64,000 nucleotides of DNA from Mangifera indica (lineage: Eukaryota; Streptophyta; Magnoliopsida; Sapindales; Anacardiaceae). Of the stretch, positions 24,448 through 37,774 are shown piece after piece. Under the pieces are notes generated by a model, which worked only from the letters and a program-made list of their open reading frames with translations, searched no databases and was not told the DNA's origin. Positions within the stretch are counted from its first letter, which is position 1. The number at the start of each line of letters is the position of its first letter. Location of the stretch: positions 13,637,894 to 13,701,893 of the forward strand of contig NC_058145.1 in the NCBI RefSeq assembly GCF_011075055.1. The letters are read 5' to 3'. The position numbers and the translations under genes are program-made.

Positions 24448-26697
24448 ATATATATATATATTTTTTTTATTTATGATTTTTTTTCAACCGACAAGTCTGT
24501 TTATATTGATTGGATGAATAAATATGAGATATAATTTAATATATCAAATAAGTTAAAATTTTATAATCATAAAAGAGGTTCGAACCTAAATCTTCTCTTA
24601 TAATATTTTATCAATTTTGTGCACCATTACGGTCTTACAAATTTTATTATTTTCATATTAAACACAAACGGATTTTCTAACTCTTCACTTACCATCTAAG
24701 ATTATATAATTTATTTCATTAAAAACCTTCTTTAAAATATATAAATCTTTCCTTAAATATATCAAATTTAATAAAGAATGTTTAATATTTAATTAAGTAG
24801 AATTAATAATTTAAACTATCTTAATGGGAAAGAAATTGAACTATTGAGTTTTTACATGGTAAAAACTTGAACATTACTGAAAGAGAAAAAGGAAGAGTCA
24901 AAGAGGTGTGCCATTTCATATAGTGAAGAATTATTGCCTTAGCATCTTCAAGAAAATGAAACCCTAATGTAGTTTTCTATGAAGATCCAAGAGTGGAAGG
25001 CACATTTTCTCCCATAAAGTTTAGGGTTTTTGCATGAGATTAAACAGTAATCAAACTTCTTATTTCCTCATGAAATGCTCAAACCCTTTTTGTTTCTCCA
25101 AAAAAAAAAAAAAAAGAGAATTAAAAGATAAGAGAACAGAGGAACCAAAGATGATTCAATAGTATTCAACATCTGGAAAGCTAACTAAAAGCTTTTAGAA
25201 AAATTTTTTTACAGTAGATGTATATGTATAAAAACACAGTTATTATTATTATTATTTTTTTTAACGAGATACCCTTTTGAAATCCTTTTAGAGTTGTATC
25301 AACTATTAATCACATCAAATAAATCAAAGATAAATTTAATAAATCAAAATTTAATATTAATATCAGTTCCTCGAGTCTCATATCTAAAATCTCTTTTTCA
25401 GAAATCTCAAACTAATACCCTTTTTTACCTGCCCAAGGGTAAAACTTATTTCTAAAGAGAAAAAAAAAAGGAAACAGAAGTCAATCTCTAAAATTTGTAT
25501 TAAACAACCGAATCATGCAATCTCCTTGAAAAAATAAACCCCTGATGAAGATACAGAAGGTTTGAAGGGAAGCAGGGCATGTTATGTCATATCAGAGACA
25601 AAGTTTTCATACTTGAAAGAGACGTAATGAAGTAGAAAAGGTAAAAAAACAAAAAACTGACACACACAAAATAGAAAAAAAAGGGGTAAATATTTAGAAA
25701 TGGTATGTGTTGAAGTGAAAGTGGGTATGTAGATGATTGGATATTAATCCAATATTTCAATTCAATCTTTATAAATATGTATTGACTTTGGGTTGCGTTG
25801 AGCATGCGTGTATCTAAGTTTTGTAAGCATGTGGAAAAAATAATATTACAGAAAAGAAAAGAGGAGGGAAAGCCATGGAAATTGACTTTGAACAACAATG
25901 ATAATATTCAAAAGCATATTTCATTTCATGCTGTCGGCATTATCAGGTCAGACATAATCTTCTCTCTCTGTGTCTGTGTCGTATTTAGACGTGAAAAGGA
26001 AAGAAGATGTTGAGTTGAGGATATTCTATTCTTGATGTGTACACCATTTTTCCCTTGCTCCATCATTACGCATTCATACGCTTTAAATTCATCATACTAT
26101 CAAAAAAAAAAAAAATTAATGACAAAAGGATAGTATTCAATTATTATAAATATATTTTTAATTAATTATTTATATTTTTATTAAAATTAAAAAAATATAT
26201 TATTATAATAATAAAAAATCATTATTAAAAATTTATTTCCAAAATTTTAAAGACAAAAAAAATCTTGTTATTTATTGTCATTAAAAATATTGAAGTCAAT
26301 AGTAGAAAAAAAAATTTCTTGTTAAAGTCTTTTTTTTTTTTACGGTGATACATATTAAAAACTCCTTTGTATAAATATATATTTTAGTTTTCAATAATAA
26401 AATATTATTATAATAATCGGTCTTTTATTATTATATTATTTTGTTTGATTTATTAAATAATAAAAATTTTCGATAACTTTTTATTATTAATAATGATATA
26501 ATAAGTAATTGGATTACCATTTCTGTTAGGGTAAGTAGATTCAGGGATCTTGCTAAAAAAATAAGAACTGAAATTATTCGATTCCTAATATTTCATAACT
26601 ATAATTGAAACTGAAACTTGTAAAACAAGTTCCTATCCGAAACTTACTCAATCGGTTCCAATTCTTATACTACGTATTTGATGGTATTCACATATTA
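22986..26697. other. Intergenic, REV upstream region and repeat debris
   Basis: No gene is supported. The part near 22990-23100 would be the REV promoter. From about 23655 to 24085 there is diverged sequence dominated by alternating forms of aatttgaat/attcaaatt, like the subterminal regions of degraded hAT-type elements, but no clean ends are visible. A long (AT)n tract lies at 24403-24461. Other parts are low-complexity A/T sequence with homopolymer runs. Confidence 0.5.
24403..24461. repeat. (AT)n microsatellite
   Basis: About 20 AT repeats, a short TTTT interruption, then about 8 more. The tyrosine/isoleucine-rich reading frame across it is simply this repeat translated. Confidence 0.95.
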
Positions 26698-26706
26698 TTT
26701 TTTTAA

Positions 26707-27560
26707 GGCCAAACGACTATTTCCCACCCAAGGTTTAGCGTTTTCTCAAATGTCCCCCCTTTAACTATGGAAACACCAAACACCCACCTATGATCGGTTA
26801 GATTTAACAGAACCCCAACGCCTAAAAATTTAATCTTATTTTCCCCCCTAAAAGTTTAAAAACTAACATTTTTTCCTTAAGCTAAGTTTGAAAAGATTGC
26901 ATTTTCCCCCCTAGGGTTTATTTCCAAACCTTTCTCCGTCGCTTTCTCCGGCGCCATCACCAGTCGTCTTCCCCTCCCAACGGTTTCTCTTCCACCGACG
27001 ACCCCTCTCAACTCAACCTCAACGCATCCGATGCAAAGAGAAGCTGTATGGGAAGAGAAATCGTCTTCCCAGATGAAGACGACTCGTCTTCCCAAAGGAC
27101 GACGAGTAGTCTCGTCGTCTTGTCTTCGTTTGGGAAGACAACGTCTTCCTAGACGACGACGACAACTGGGAAGACGAAAAACTTCATCTTCCCCAAAGAA
27201 GTTCTTCGTCTTCCACAGCTTCTCCGACTCCGATTGGAAGTCCAAATGGGAGGAAAGAGATCTCCGAAAGGTGAGGATGCTTCGGGAGGGAGAGACCGTC
27301 GACAATGCTTCAGGAGGGTGAAACTGTGATTTTTTAAAACTTAAGCTGGGGGAAAATTTTAGTTTTTAAAGTTTAGGGGGCCAAAATATATTATATTTTA
27401 GTTTATTTTTAATATTCTAGAGAAATAACGATTTTACCCTTATCACCATTAGAGTTTTGTTAAATCTAACCGGTCATGGGTAGGTGTTTGGTGTTTCTAT
27501 AGTTAAAGGGGGGACATTTGAGAAAACGCTAAACCTTGGGTGGGAACTAGTCGTTTGGCC
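26707..27560. mobile_element. Mutator-like element, copy C (854 bp), long inverted ends
   Basis: This is the best-preserved copy. The left end GGCCAAACGACTATTTCCCA and the right end match as inverted repeats for well over 100 bp with few mismatches, running through gtttagcgttttctcaaatg and a gttagatttaac block. The 9-bp repeat tttttttaa flanks it exactly (26698-26706 and 27561-27569). The central 250 bp is G/C-richer and built from repeated GTCTTC/GAAGAC words in both orientations. The open frames over it on both strands (27305-26877 and 27031-27321) mirror each other because of that palindromic make-up, so I do not treat them as genes. Confidence 0.88.
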
Positions 27561-27569
27561 TTTTTTTAA

Positions 27570-30500
27570 TCATATTAAAGATTATAAATTACTATTCCAA
27601 TCCCCAAATTTCTCCTGGAGAATTGCTAGAAATAAGATTTCATCCTCTTCGTTATTCACTTCTCACATAACAGTACAATACTTCTCTTGCTTTTTTTTTT
27701 TTTTTTTTTTTTGAGGTTTTGACTTGTTTCCTTTCAACACAGCAGGTTCAAACATTATTCTTAGCCCTTCCTCTCTTTAATCATCATCTCTGTGGTGGTT
27801 ATAAGCTTTAAACGAAGCAGACCCATCTCTATATATGCATTTTGAAGACTGCGTGGTGAAATGGCATCATGCATGCATAATGATGTCTGATTTTTTTTTT
27901 TTTTAATTTGAATACTCTAATACCATTTTCATGCTCTTCCAAATTAAATATAACAAAGCAATTTGTTGTTAGTCATATCATATTAGTTTTGGATTCTCTT
28001 GAATGAAATGGAATTGACCGGTTCCGTAAATTTAGAATCAAAACCTACCCAAAATTGATCGGTGAGTAGAAATCGGAACAAAAGCCGGGTATCCATGGTT
28101 TTGATTTGGTTATTTTGCACACTTACAATCTCTTTTTTAAAAATTATCAATACAATTTTAATTTTGTTATAATTTTATTCTTATTTATTAATTTTTTAAA
28201 ATTAAATTATTTTTAATTTCAATTAATATAATAAATAATATGAACAATATCTTAGAATAATTATACTTCAAAACATTTAAATAAAATAATATATTAATAT
28301 TTTTTATTATATCAAACCAAATACAATAATTATTAATATATTTCAATTTTTAATAATTTATATTCACTAATCTTTCAAATAATCTATCTTTGTATTAAAC
28401 TTTCATTTAAAGATTACCTAAATGAAACATGCCCATAAAATTATCAAAAAAATCTCCAAGTAATATTTTAATGTGCGTTAAAAGAAGAAAATGAAATAAA
28501 TATTATATAAATGATTAAAAGAAGATAAAGTTATGGATGACATGTGTCTTACATAACATGTTTCGACATAAATATATATACATATGTAGAAGTAGTACAA
28601 TGAATGAAATATGATGAGGGATAGGAAAGTCAAATGGGTTTTTTTTTTTTTTCATTTGTAAACTTTTAAATGATGGGATTAACATTCTTCCACTTTGTCC
28701 CCCTCTTACCTAATTTTTCGCTTTTTTGTTTTATTTAATTTTAAAATTAAAACAAAAATGTAAAAAGCTTCGTGGTGGACAATGAATGGGGGGTTTATGG
28801 GTGGAGTGGAGGGTTCGCGTATGGTATGGATGAGCTTTAGGCGAGAGCCATTGCTTTTGTCTTAGGAAAGGAATAATGCAGTGCTTCCTTAACCCCCTTT
28901 TGGGCCCCATTTGGGTCCAATCAGTGTGGGCCCAGACAGAGAAAAAATATAAACGATTGTTTTGTTGCGTAAATCAATAGAAAGTTGACGTGGCATTGTT
29001 TCGAGGGTCGGTGTCGTTGAAGTGGAGACTTGACCCCACGCTCCTTCCTCACTCTTCCTCCAAACTTTCGCTTCTTTGTCACTCTCCCTACAAAAGCTAT
29101 GCTATTTTCACACTTAGTTGCATGGTTAATTTAGGCATAAATTAGTGGTGTATTTAATTTATTTGATATAAATTTTCTTGTTTGATTAATAATAATAAAA
29201 TATTATTTCACTTAAATATTTTAACCCAAAAGCAAAGGTGTCTTGATAGGTCAAGACTACACAACATCAAAAAAGAGGGGAAATGGTAAGGGTGGCTTGC
29301 ATAGGTGGTGGCAAGATATATCACCATTTGTTCGAGTTAACTATTCCGAGGTTTATATGAAACAAGTTCAGTACCTAAAACTTTTATAATCTTTTTCTCA
29401 GTTTAGTTTGACATAATAAATAAACATAGTATCACAAAATTATTAAAAATAATATATCTAACAAGATAAACTATAAAAAAAAAAAATCAGTTGACAGTAA
29501 TATAAAAGATAGTAATGGTTTAGACAAACGGTGGTTGGTGGTTGTATAAGTGGTGTAAGTGGTAAAAGAATAATTTTCATTTAGAATAGGAGTATTTTTA
29601 TTTCAATAATTATTTGAGTAAGTGTAAAATACTCATAATTGAGAATTAAGGTTAATTGTTATTTTAATTGAATGTGAAGATATTTATGTCTTTACAAAAT
29701 TAATTAGTAAAGGTAAAATCATAACAAAATTGGCTTTTTATACTATATATTATGTTATTTTGGTAATAAAATATTTTCAAAATTTTATCACCTTATGAGA
29801 CAAACAAGATAATATTAATAATAAAAGTAAAAAATTAATAGGACAATCAAAGAGTACCTGAAACTAAACACACCCTAAAGTTTTTTTGTTGAAAAATGTG
29901 ACTCATATTCAAATAATTTACCACATTTCTGGTTTCCAAATTGATGAGATGGGTGTTCTATCACAAGAAAATAGGTGTTCTAAATGATAAAATTTTGGAA
30001 TGAGATAATTTAAGTTAGAAACGAGAATTTTGAGGTGTCGTAGAAGAGAAGAACAATTGTTTTACCAAATTTGTTGTTACTCATATTAGAAACACCTTAA
30101 TCGTTCTAAGGAGAAACGAGTCATTTCAATTATTGTTTCAAGCATGTCGATTTGCAAGAAGCAAAATGGGAAGAGAATGAGGTCATTCCATGGAAACCAA
30201 ACAAAGGTGAAAAGCAAAACGGGTGGAAGAAGATTTTTTTATGTATAGTTATATTGTCGAATTACTTAAATTTTATACATCTTTATTGCCTTGTTTTCCC
30301 TTGGTTTAATTCAAATCTTGCATTTATCAGAAATTTCAATGGCAACAGTTTCCTTCCTTGTCAGTGGTGTTCTGCAAGCTATTCCACTCAATTGGCTCAT
30401 TCATTCCTTCCTATCCTATTCAACATAAAGTCCATCAAGCTGTTTGATTTACACTTTTGTCATAAAAGGTTCCAAGTACTTTAACTTTGAGTATTATGGA

Positions 30501-33174
30501 ATGCAAAAACTTTAATCAAATCAAACAAATCATTGTTAATTATCCTAATTCTTTCATTGTGTCTATCAAAGTTCAGGCTTTTGAACAAGAATGACCTGTT
30601 TGAACCAAGGATGAGACAAACTTTCATGTAATTGGTTGGTTTCTTGAGCAGTCCCTCATGCATCATCAGTCTCTTTCTTATTTTTGTTAATAAGAAAATC
30701 TTATTCGAGTTAAAAGACTTTCTTATAATTGAATTAGTTATACCAAACAGGTAAAACTCTAGTCTAATTATTAATTCTAAAGAGGATTTAAATTTTTATT
30801 CTCGTATCTAAAATCTCTCTCTATCAATTATTCAAATTACCCAATCTCTCTATTTTGTATTACCATAATTAAACCTCCGATCAAATCAGATGAAGTGACA
30901 TTAAGATTTTTTTAATCTTATGGCAGCATAAATAAATAATTAGGCTTCAAATAATGTAACATTAAAAACAAAAGGTTAGGCCAGTGGAGGGCCAAGGATT
31001 AATTTAATGATAAGATCTTCATGCCCTAAATTATACTTTATTTTCCCCCACTTATTTTTTTAAATCAATGTTTATATATCACAATTTTACAACATTACAT
31101 CAATTTCAGAATTAACTGATTTTCCCTAAATTAATTGATTTCTAAATAGTTGACTTAAATCAAAATGTTGATTAAAGCACCAAAGTCTATTCTCAAATAT
31201 TTCTTTGTCGTCTGTGCATTAATTATATTATATATTGAAAATATTTTGAGTAATACTATGAATATATATTTTTTTGTACATAATTTAGATACATAAATAA
31301 TGTATTATTACGTGATTAAGTGTTATTTTATTTTTAATTTGAATTTATTTAGTCATATAATGATATGTTGTCCGTATATATAAATAATATACTAAAAATA
31401 TGTATATATAATTTTATTTAAGCATTTTTTTATAATTTAACCCAAAATGTTAGAAAAGTAAGTATTGGATGCTCAAAAAATGAAGTGGTCCTATAGAGAT
31501 GTACATGAGTCTTAAATTATAAAGCATTGATGGTAGTTGAAATAAATTACCCCTTAAAATTTGAAGGTGTTGACTTCAAAGTACAGGAGCAAAGTAAAAT
31601 TGACCCTTTGGGTTGAAACTGAGAAGGAATAAGAAGACAAATTGGTGAAAAAAAGGGTTGAAATTAATGAATAAGGAAAAACAAAAGAAGAAGTTGCTGA
31701 AAATGTGATGCTCAAAATTGGGTATAAAATTTATTTGTTGGTTGGCTGGACCAGGTGGATGGACAAGAGAAAATGAAAATAGTTTGACATGCAATTAATG
31801 AATGGAAATGAAAATACACATATTAAGCCATTCACAACTTTCAATAATTCCAAACATCTCAACTTCTAGTTTCTCCATTTTTTGAAAAAGTAAAAACCCT
31901 CTTTGCTTATCATTAACTTTCAACCTTTTGCCCTGTTTCCCTCAAGTAAAAATACCCACAACTCATCTTGAAGGCTCACACTAATAATGTAATATAGTTT
32001 CGAGGAATAGTTTGAATGAGAATGAAAATAATTTTATGTATAAAAGAATATAAATTTAAATTTTGTTTGATAATTTATCTTATTTAGTTATTATATGGTC
32101 AATATTTATTTCAAAGTTTTATTTATTTTATGTTATTAATTTGATACAAAAAAATATCCGACCGAATTCACATTTGAAGTTAGAAAGAAAATGGGTTAAG
32201 AGAAACATGTGGGCCATGAATGAGGGGATGGATGGATGGAGGATAAGAAGATGAAAAGAGGTTGATGTAAAGTTAGTGCAGAGAATAAAGTTTACCCCAC
32301 TTGGTCTCTGTGTTTGGATTTGATTAATCAACTACTAATTTGTCCACTCTCACTCTCAAATCCCATTTCTGCTTTTTCTAATTTTGGATCTCTTTCCCCA
32401 GTTTTATTTATAGCATGCAAGAAATTTCATTCAGAATAATCTTTTTAGTAAGAAATTGTATGGGTGATAATCTACAAGTTTTTTATTATTCTTCGGAGGA
32501 AATCACTTTTCCAGTCAGAAGGCAACAACCCAGAACCTTTTGAGGTTGCTGGGTTCACTTTTCCAATTATCAAGAGTATCACTCCATTAATCAAATGAAT
32601 CATTCCAATAATAATAATAATATCTAGGCTCTCAAAGGTTGGATGATCTTTTTGAGGAGTTGAAGTATCATCTTCAACATAATTAATTAAACGCCTCTAT
32701 CACTTTAAAATGTAAAAAAAAATCTCTCCTTTTATCACTTAAATTACTCTTAAAGTTAAAAATTAAAATATTTGTTTTATGTTAAACATAATATATATTA
32801 AAATTCAATGTGACCATGTTCAGTTATATAGAATACAAATTTAAGTATCAATAATAATATATCACCGTATAATTGAATGTTATTTTATTCTTACTTTAAA
32901 ATCCCTGTATCATTTAATAACATATCATTATTAATACTTAAATTAATAATTATTATGTTTGCAAATACGCTGACAACTGCCCCTGAATTGCCAATATATT
33001 AAGCTTCTTGATAGTAATATAACCTGCAGAAACTGGATCTTTGATAACAAAAATGTAAAATGGCTAAGACAAGACAAGACACTCATATGACGAGATGAGA
33101 GATGAATACAAAACAAACTTATGCCCAACACAAAACCCTGAACTGTTTTCCTATTGTTCATCCCTAAAAAGCTA
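27570..33174. other. Gene-poor intergenic region (5.6 kb)
   Basis: I see no supported gene. The region holds homopolymer T runs (27690-27712), A/T-rich low-complexity blocks and small pieces that may be old repeat ends, such as aaactaaacacaccctaaag near 29862. The 110-codon frame at 30152-30484 has no recognisable features. The last few hundred bases before 33175 would include the 3' untranslated region of the DRB2-like gene. Confidence 0.5.
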
Positions 33175-36100
33175 TCAAATCTTAAGTTCTCCCAAGCTTT
33201 GTACTGCTTCAGTTTCTTCCAGACTTGTCAGGGTTATTATTTCATTTTTCTCTACTTGGCATGGTGTTCTATCTGGCGTGGCAGGAGCATTGATGGTTGG
33301 AGGATCTTTTTTAAGAATGGGAGGATCAACAACAGCTGGAAAAACTTCCTTTTGGATTGCGGACTCAATTACCTTTTGAGGATCTTTTCGAATAGCAGAA
33401 ACAATTGTGGCTGGGTGATCTTTACGAGGAGTATTAGAATCATCTTTACGAACCTGTGGAGCAGTATATGCAGGCACAGCCTGTCTAATAGTGACAGGTG
33501 GAGCAATTCGTACAGGTGGGGCTCGCATCACTTGATGAGGAAGCACAGATGGAGGTGGAAGTGGAGGTGCAGAGAAACAAGGCACTGCAGTTCGTACTGT
33601 TACTGGTGGGGCTATACCATGACAAGTCCTGAATTGGCGAATGGGAACATAAGGAGCTGCTCCTGCTGCAGGGAATCTTTGAGGTCGAGTCCCTCGGCCA
33701 TCTGCAGCTGATGGATGTACTGGCAGCACTTGTTTATCATTCATTGCTGTGGATGCTGGTCTGTGTCGAGAAGCTGCCTTTGGGCAAATTAAAGGTAGGA
33801 TTTTTGATGCGGTAGCCGGAGGTTGTGGACTTGTTGGTCTAGGGCTCTGAACAGGAAATTTCTTTGTAAATGGTATGGGAGCATCACGGGAGTTTGCCAT
33901 TGCCATCTTTTCTTTCAGCCGGTAATTCAATAAGGCCCGTGCTATGGTAATCTGCTCTAACTCATCATTGTTCTCTGGCTCAGTCGAAGAACTTGCAGTT
34001 TCTTTTGCCACTGTCAAAGAAAGAACACATAATTCACAAACAAGGCACAAGTTCCAAAGCTAAATTCAGAATCAAACATACTGATGTCACCTAGATCCAT
34101 AGAAAATTTTTAATAACACTTCATATCTGTCCAAGAAATGATCATGAATGCTGGATTGCAGACTATATGACCAAAGAGCTGAATCAAATGTGACATGACG
34201 GTCAAGAGCCACAGGCCAGTTGTACTGGACATATAATGCCCAGATCATGGAGAACTTGTAAATATGATATCTTAGTCTCTAAATGACTTTTAGAAAGCCT
34301 GGCAATGGGATAGGACATCATTAAGTAAAAAATTTCATGTGAAATATTTTTAAGGCCTAGTTTGGATTAATTATATTTTATCACAACAACAATTTACCAT
34401 TTTTCTTCTTAAAATTAAAAGGAATAAAACTTACATTGTTTTAGAGATGTCCAAGCTGCCATAGCAGCGTTCTTCTCTGCTTGCTTCTTGTTCTTGGCAG
34501 GTTCTCCTGTAAATGTTATTCCAGCCAATTCTACCATACCTTTAAAAACGGGTAGGTGTCCAAGGCCTGACCTAATTGTTGTATATTGTGGCAATGGTGC
34601 TCCAACTCTTTGTGCAATTTCCTGTAGGAGGTTCTTGTAAACCCCTGTCTCATCCTAACCATAAAAAATAAATAATAAGTATCAGAAGAACGAAACTAGA
34701 TACAGCTGTGACCTAAGTGGATCCAGCAACAAACAAGAACTTTCTGGCAAATTTCATCATCAATAACAACCAGGGAGCTCTAGATTAAAAAAAAATCCAA
34801 CTTCAGCTCTAATCTATCTTCTCTGTCTCTCTTCTCTCTTCTTTTTTCTCATATCCAAGAAATGGCCATAATATCAAGCAGGTAGCAAATCAAACCAAAT
34901 TGGTAGCTATGAAATAAATTTATGTTTAGCCTGCAGTAAATTCAAAGTTCTACCATATGCTTCACATAATCAGGACCTTTTATTACATTTATACCAGAAG
35001 ACATGACTGTTCACCAGTGAAGCCAGTTAAGAAAAGGTAGATATTCATGCATATTATATATATATAACCATATTATAAACTTTTAGCAATGAATTACCAA
35101 GAAATGTGATAAGCTTATAGAATAGAGGACATTTAAACAGTTAAAATAAGTTTCAATTTTGATTTATGAAGTACAACCAAATCCTTACAACAACTATTAT
35201 TGCACTAATATCTATGATTCTATGTACTAAACAGAGTTGTGAGAAAGTTGTATGTCCTAAGGCAAGAAGAGTTAACCCTAAGTCTATTAGTATGCATTAG
35301 GTTAATCACTACATGGACCATAAACGATGGATACAACATATTTAAAACATTGAATCTAAGGCAATATTTTCAAGTCGGAGCTACGGTTAGAAATATGTTA
35401 GAATGGTAGAAAAGGACCAACCAGATAACCCTACAGAATTTCTAATAATCACTGTCAATTTATATTTATTGAAACAGTTCAGCTTTTTATCAATTGCACA
35501 GCTATAGCATCTTCACTAGAAGCTGGAAAAAGATTTAATTTATTTTGTGTCATTTTTGTTTTCCCAAAAATTAAGAAACAAAAAGGTTACCAGTTTTAGT
35601 TTGCAACAGGAGTTTGAATGCAGATGCAAGCTCATAGAATGACAAACTACTTGTTAAAGAAAATTGAGTACATAAAAAGAATTTGAGAAGACAGGCTCAA
35701 TGCATTCCACAAGCATATATATAGTTCCACTTGAACATGCATATGGCTAGTCCCTTTAAAATACATTACTACAAATCAACAAAATTGTTTATGTGAGGCA
35801 CACCACTAATAACCCAAAAGTTAAATGAGGTTATAAAAAAAGCATAATTATAGTACACAGTAACTCCAATACCCAAAGAGTTGGATTTTTAGCATTCAGG
35901 TACATAACATATCTAAATCAGTGAGTTCCAACATTCAAAATAACTTTTCAGAGAATCAAATGACTCCTTTTCAAAACATTAGGTACAAATAAAGATCAAT
36001 ATCTCTTATCATCTATGATTCCCAGAGCCCACCAGATACAGCACCTTAACTAGACTAAATTGTAAATTCATTACAATTCTAAAAGGAATATCTCTCTGTA

Positions 36101-36955
36101 CAACGCAGGTAAAAAGAAAAAGTGCACAGACCAGAAGTCACCAAAAACCACATGCTTTTCGTGACCGGAATATCACTTAGACACCAAACTACTAACACAA
36201 GCAGACCTAAAAACGCAAGCACAGCTGTTTTCCAGATAAAAGACAACAAAACAAAAATAATGGTTTAGTAAATGTTTTCAATGTCGATCTGCCTCACTCA
36301 GAATCTTCCCAGTTCACACTGTAAAATATTATAATTAAAAAAATAAAATAAAAACTTGATTGTTGTCACCCAAGTCAAAATCCCACTCATTTTTATAACC
36401 GCAAATAGAGAACTAGGGCATTTCAGTCATTTCTCCTAACCCACCAAATCAGCTCAATCTCCGGCGATCACCGCCGTTGAAAATTTTGCCAAAAGAATGA
36501 AGCCTAATCTGGTCGTTCAACGCAAAGCTCGCACCAAATCAGCAAATTTATTATTTTTACTCTTAAAATTTATATATTTATTACTTTAGTTATTGCTACA
36601 ACTTTAAATGATCAGCTAAGAACTAAAGAAACAAAAATCCCTAAAACGGAATCCTAACGGCGGGACCAAACAAGTGAAAAAAATGTAAAGGGGACGGCCG
36701 TGAACTAACCAGGATCCTAGCGGCGAGCGAGGGGGAGGGCCCACGGTGGGAGAGTGAGTTGAGAGCGACTTCAGCGGCGGAGTGTTCGGCCTGACGGAGA
36801 GTAGAACAGTAGTGAGGACTCTCGAAGATCTCACCGTTAAAGTTAACAGTAGCTTTAAATCTAGGCGCGTGGTCGGGACCTTCCCGAATGCACGTGTAGG
36901 AGGGGAGATTGAAGCAGCTCCTCTGCGCCAGCTCTTGCAGCTGGTTTTTGTACAT
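33175..36955 (-). CDS. DRB2: Double-stranded RNA-binding protein, DRB2-like
   Basis: Three exons (36955-36710, 34654-34435, 34010-33175) join in phase to 433 residues, about the size of DRB2. Two dsRNA-binding motifs are clear. The first spans residues 1-70, starting MYKNQLQELAQRSCFNLPSY and ending near RQAEHSAAEVALNSL. The second spans about 86-155, from VYKNLLQEIAQRVGAPLPQY to KKQAEKNAAMAAWTSLKQ. The long third exon encodes a proline-rich tail containing IAPPVTVRTAVP and then IAPPVTIRQAVP, a short internal repeat. DRB2-type proteins bind dsRNA and influence small-RNA production and translational repression; this role is inferred from the family. The start is the MYKNQ ATG, as in DRB2, rather than the in-frame TTG four codons upstream. 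The first intron is about 2 kb and holds no other gene. DRB3 and DRB5 are alternatives, but their lengths fit less well. Confidence 0.92.
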
Positions 36956-37159
36956 TTCGAAACCCAACTCGCTTTACTCCACTAGTGTTTGTTGAAGTCG
37001 AAAACCAGGACGGAAATGAGAGGCGAAGTTGAAGCCAGATCGGATTAAAGAGAAAGCGGGTCGGGTCGAGAGTTGGAGGGTTTTGATGGTGCCGATGAAG
37101 AGGAGAGGGAGATTGCAGAGAAAGAGAGAAGAGAAGGGGGGTAAAATGACGACAAAAAG

Positions 37160-37766
37160 AAAGTGAGGATTGGTTAAATTTAATTAAAGGAGTTGTTATA
37201 ATTAATGAAGAGAGACGGAGTCAACTAAACGTTAGGCTGCATGGAATTGGATAATTAAATGTCACCGCATATCCACCTAAATTAAAAAAATAAATAAATC
37301 CTAAAATTATTATATTATTTTTTACTATTTTATTTTTAAAATTTACTCTCAATTTAAATGTGAGTTAGTTTAGAAATTTTACATTTTTACATTAGATAAT
37401 CAATTGATTTTGTAATCTTACGAAAGGAAAAATGCCTTGAAAAAAAATATTTGGTATTATTAGATAATCAACATAATATTTATCTTACTTGAATAATTAT
37501 TATTCTTTTAAATTGTTGATCATCTATGCATTTTATTTATTGTATTATTTAAGAATATAAAAATTATTTTTTAATTAATTTAATTATAATTCTCTTATTA
37601 GTGGTGAATAAATATAGATTATAATGCTAATTATAAAATAAAATTAAAGAAAGACTTTGATTAAATTTGTGCACCAAACAACTGCATTCATAATATTCTA
37701 TTTTTTCCACAAATGTTTTTCTTATGTCCTTTTAGACCTTCTATTGTGAAAAGATAAAGTTTTGTA
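37160..37766. other. Spacer between DRB2-like gene and element D
   Basis: Upstream sequence of the DRB2-like gene, A/T-rich beyond about 37250. No gene is supported. Confidence 0.5.
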
Positions 37767-37774
37767 TTATTATT

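Noticed and set aside
24298..24534. 78-codon frame rich in Tyr/Ile
   Set aside because: It is the (AT)n microsatellite in translation.
24576..24600. tRNA T-loop-like aggttcgaacct
   Set aside because: No acceptor stem, D-arm or anticodon arm can be fitted around it.
25560..25590. Sequence resembling miR164 (gaagcagggcatgtt)
   Set aside because: Several mismatches to mature miR164 and no complementary arm nearby to form a precursor hairpin.
26877..27321. 142-codon minus frame and 96-codon plus frame
   Set aside because: They lie in the GTCTTC/GAAGAC palindromic core of Mutator-like copy C, and no domain is recognisable.
30152..30484. 110-codon plus-strand frame
   Set aside because: No recognisable motif, not bounded by convincing splice or promoter signals, and consistent with chance in A/T-rich sequence.
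33154..33711. 185-codon plus-strand frame
   Set aside because: It is antisense to exon 3 of the DRB2-like gene and consists of shifted-frame translation of its proline/serine-rich tail. The minus strand has proper splicing and conserved domains.
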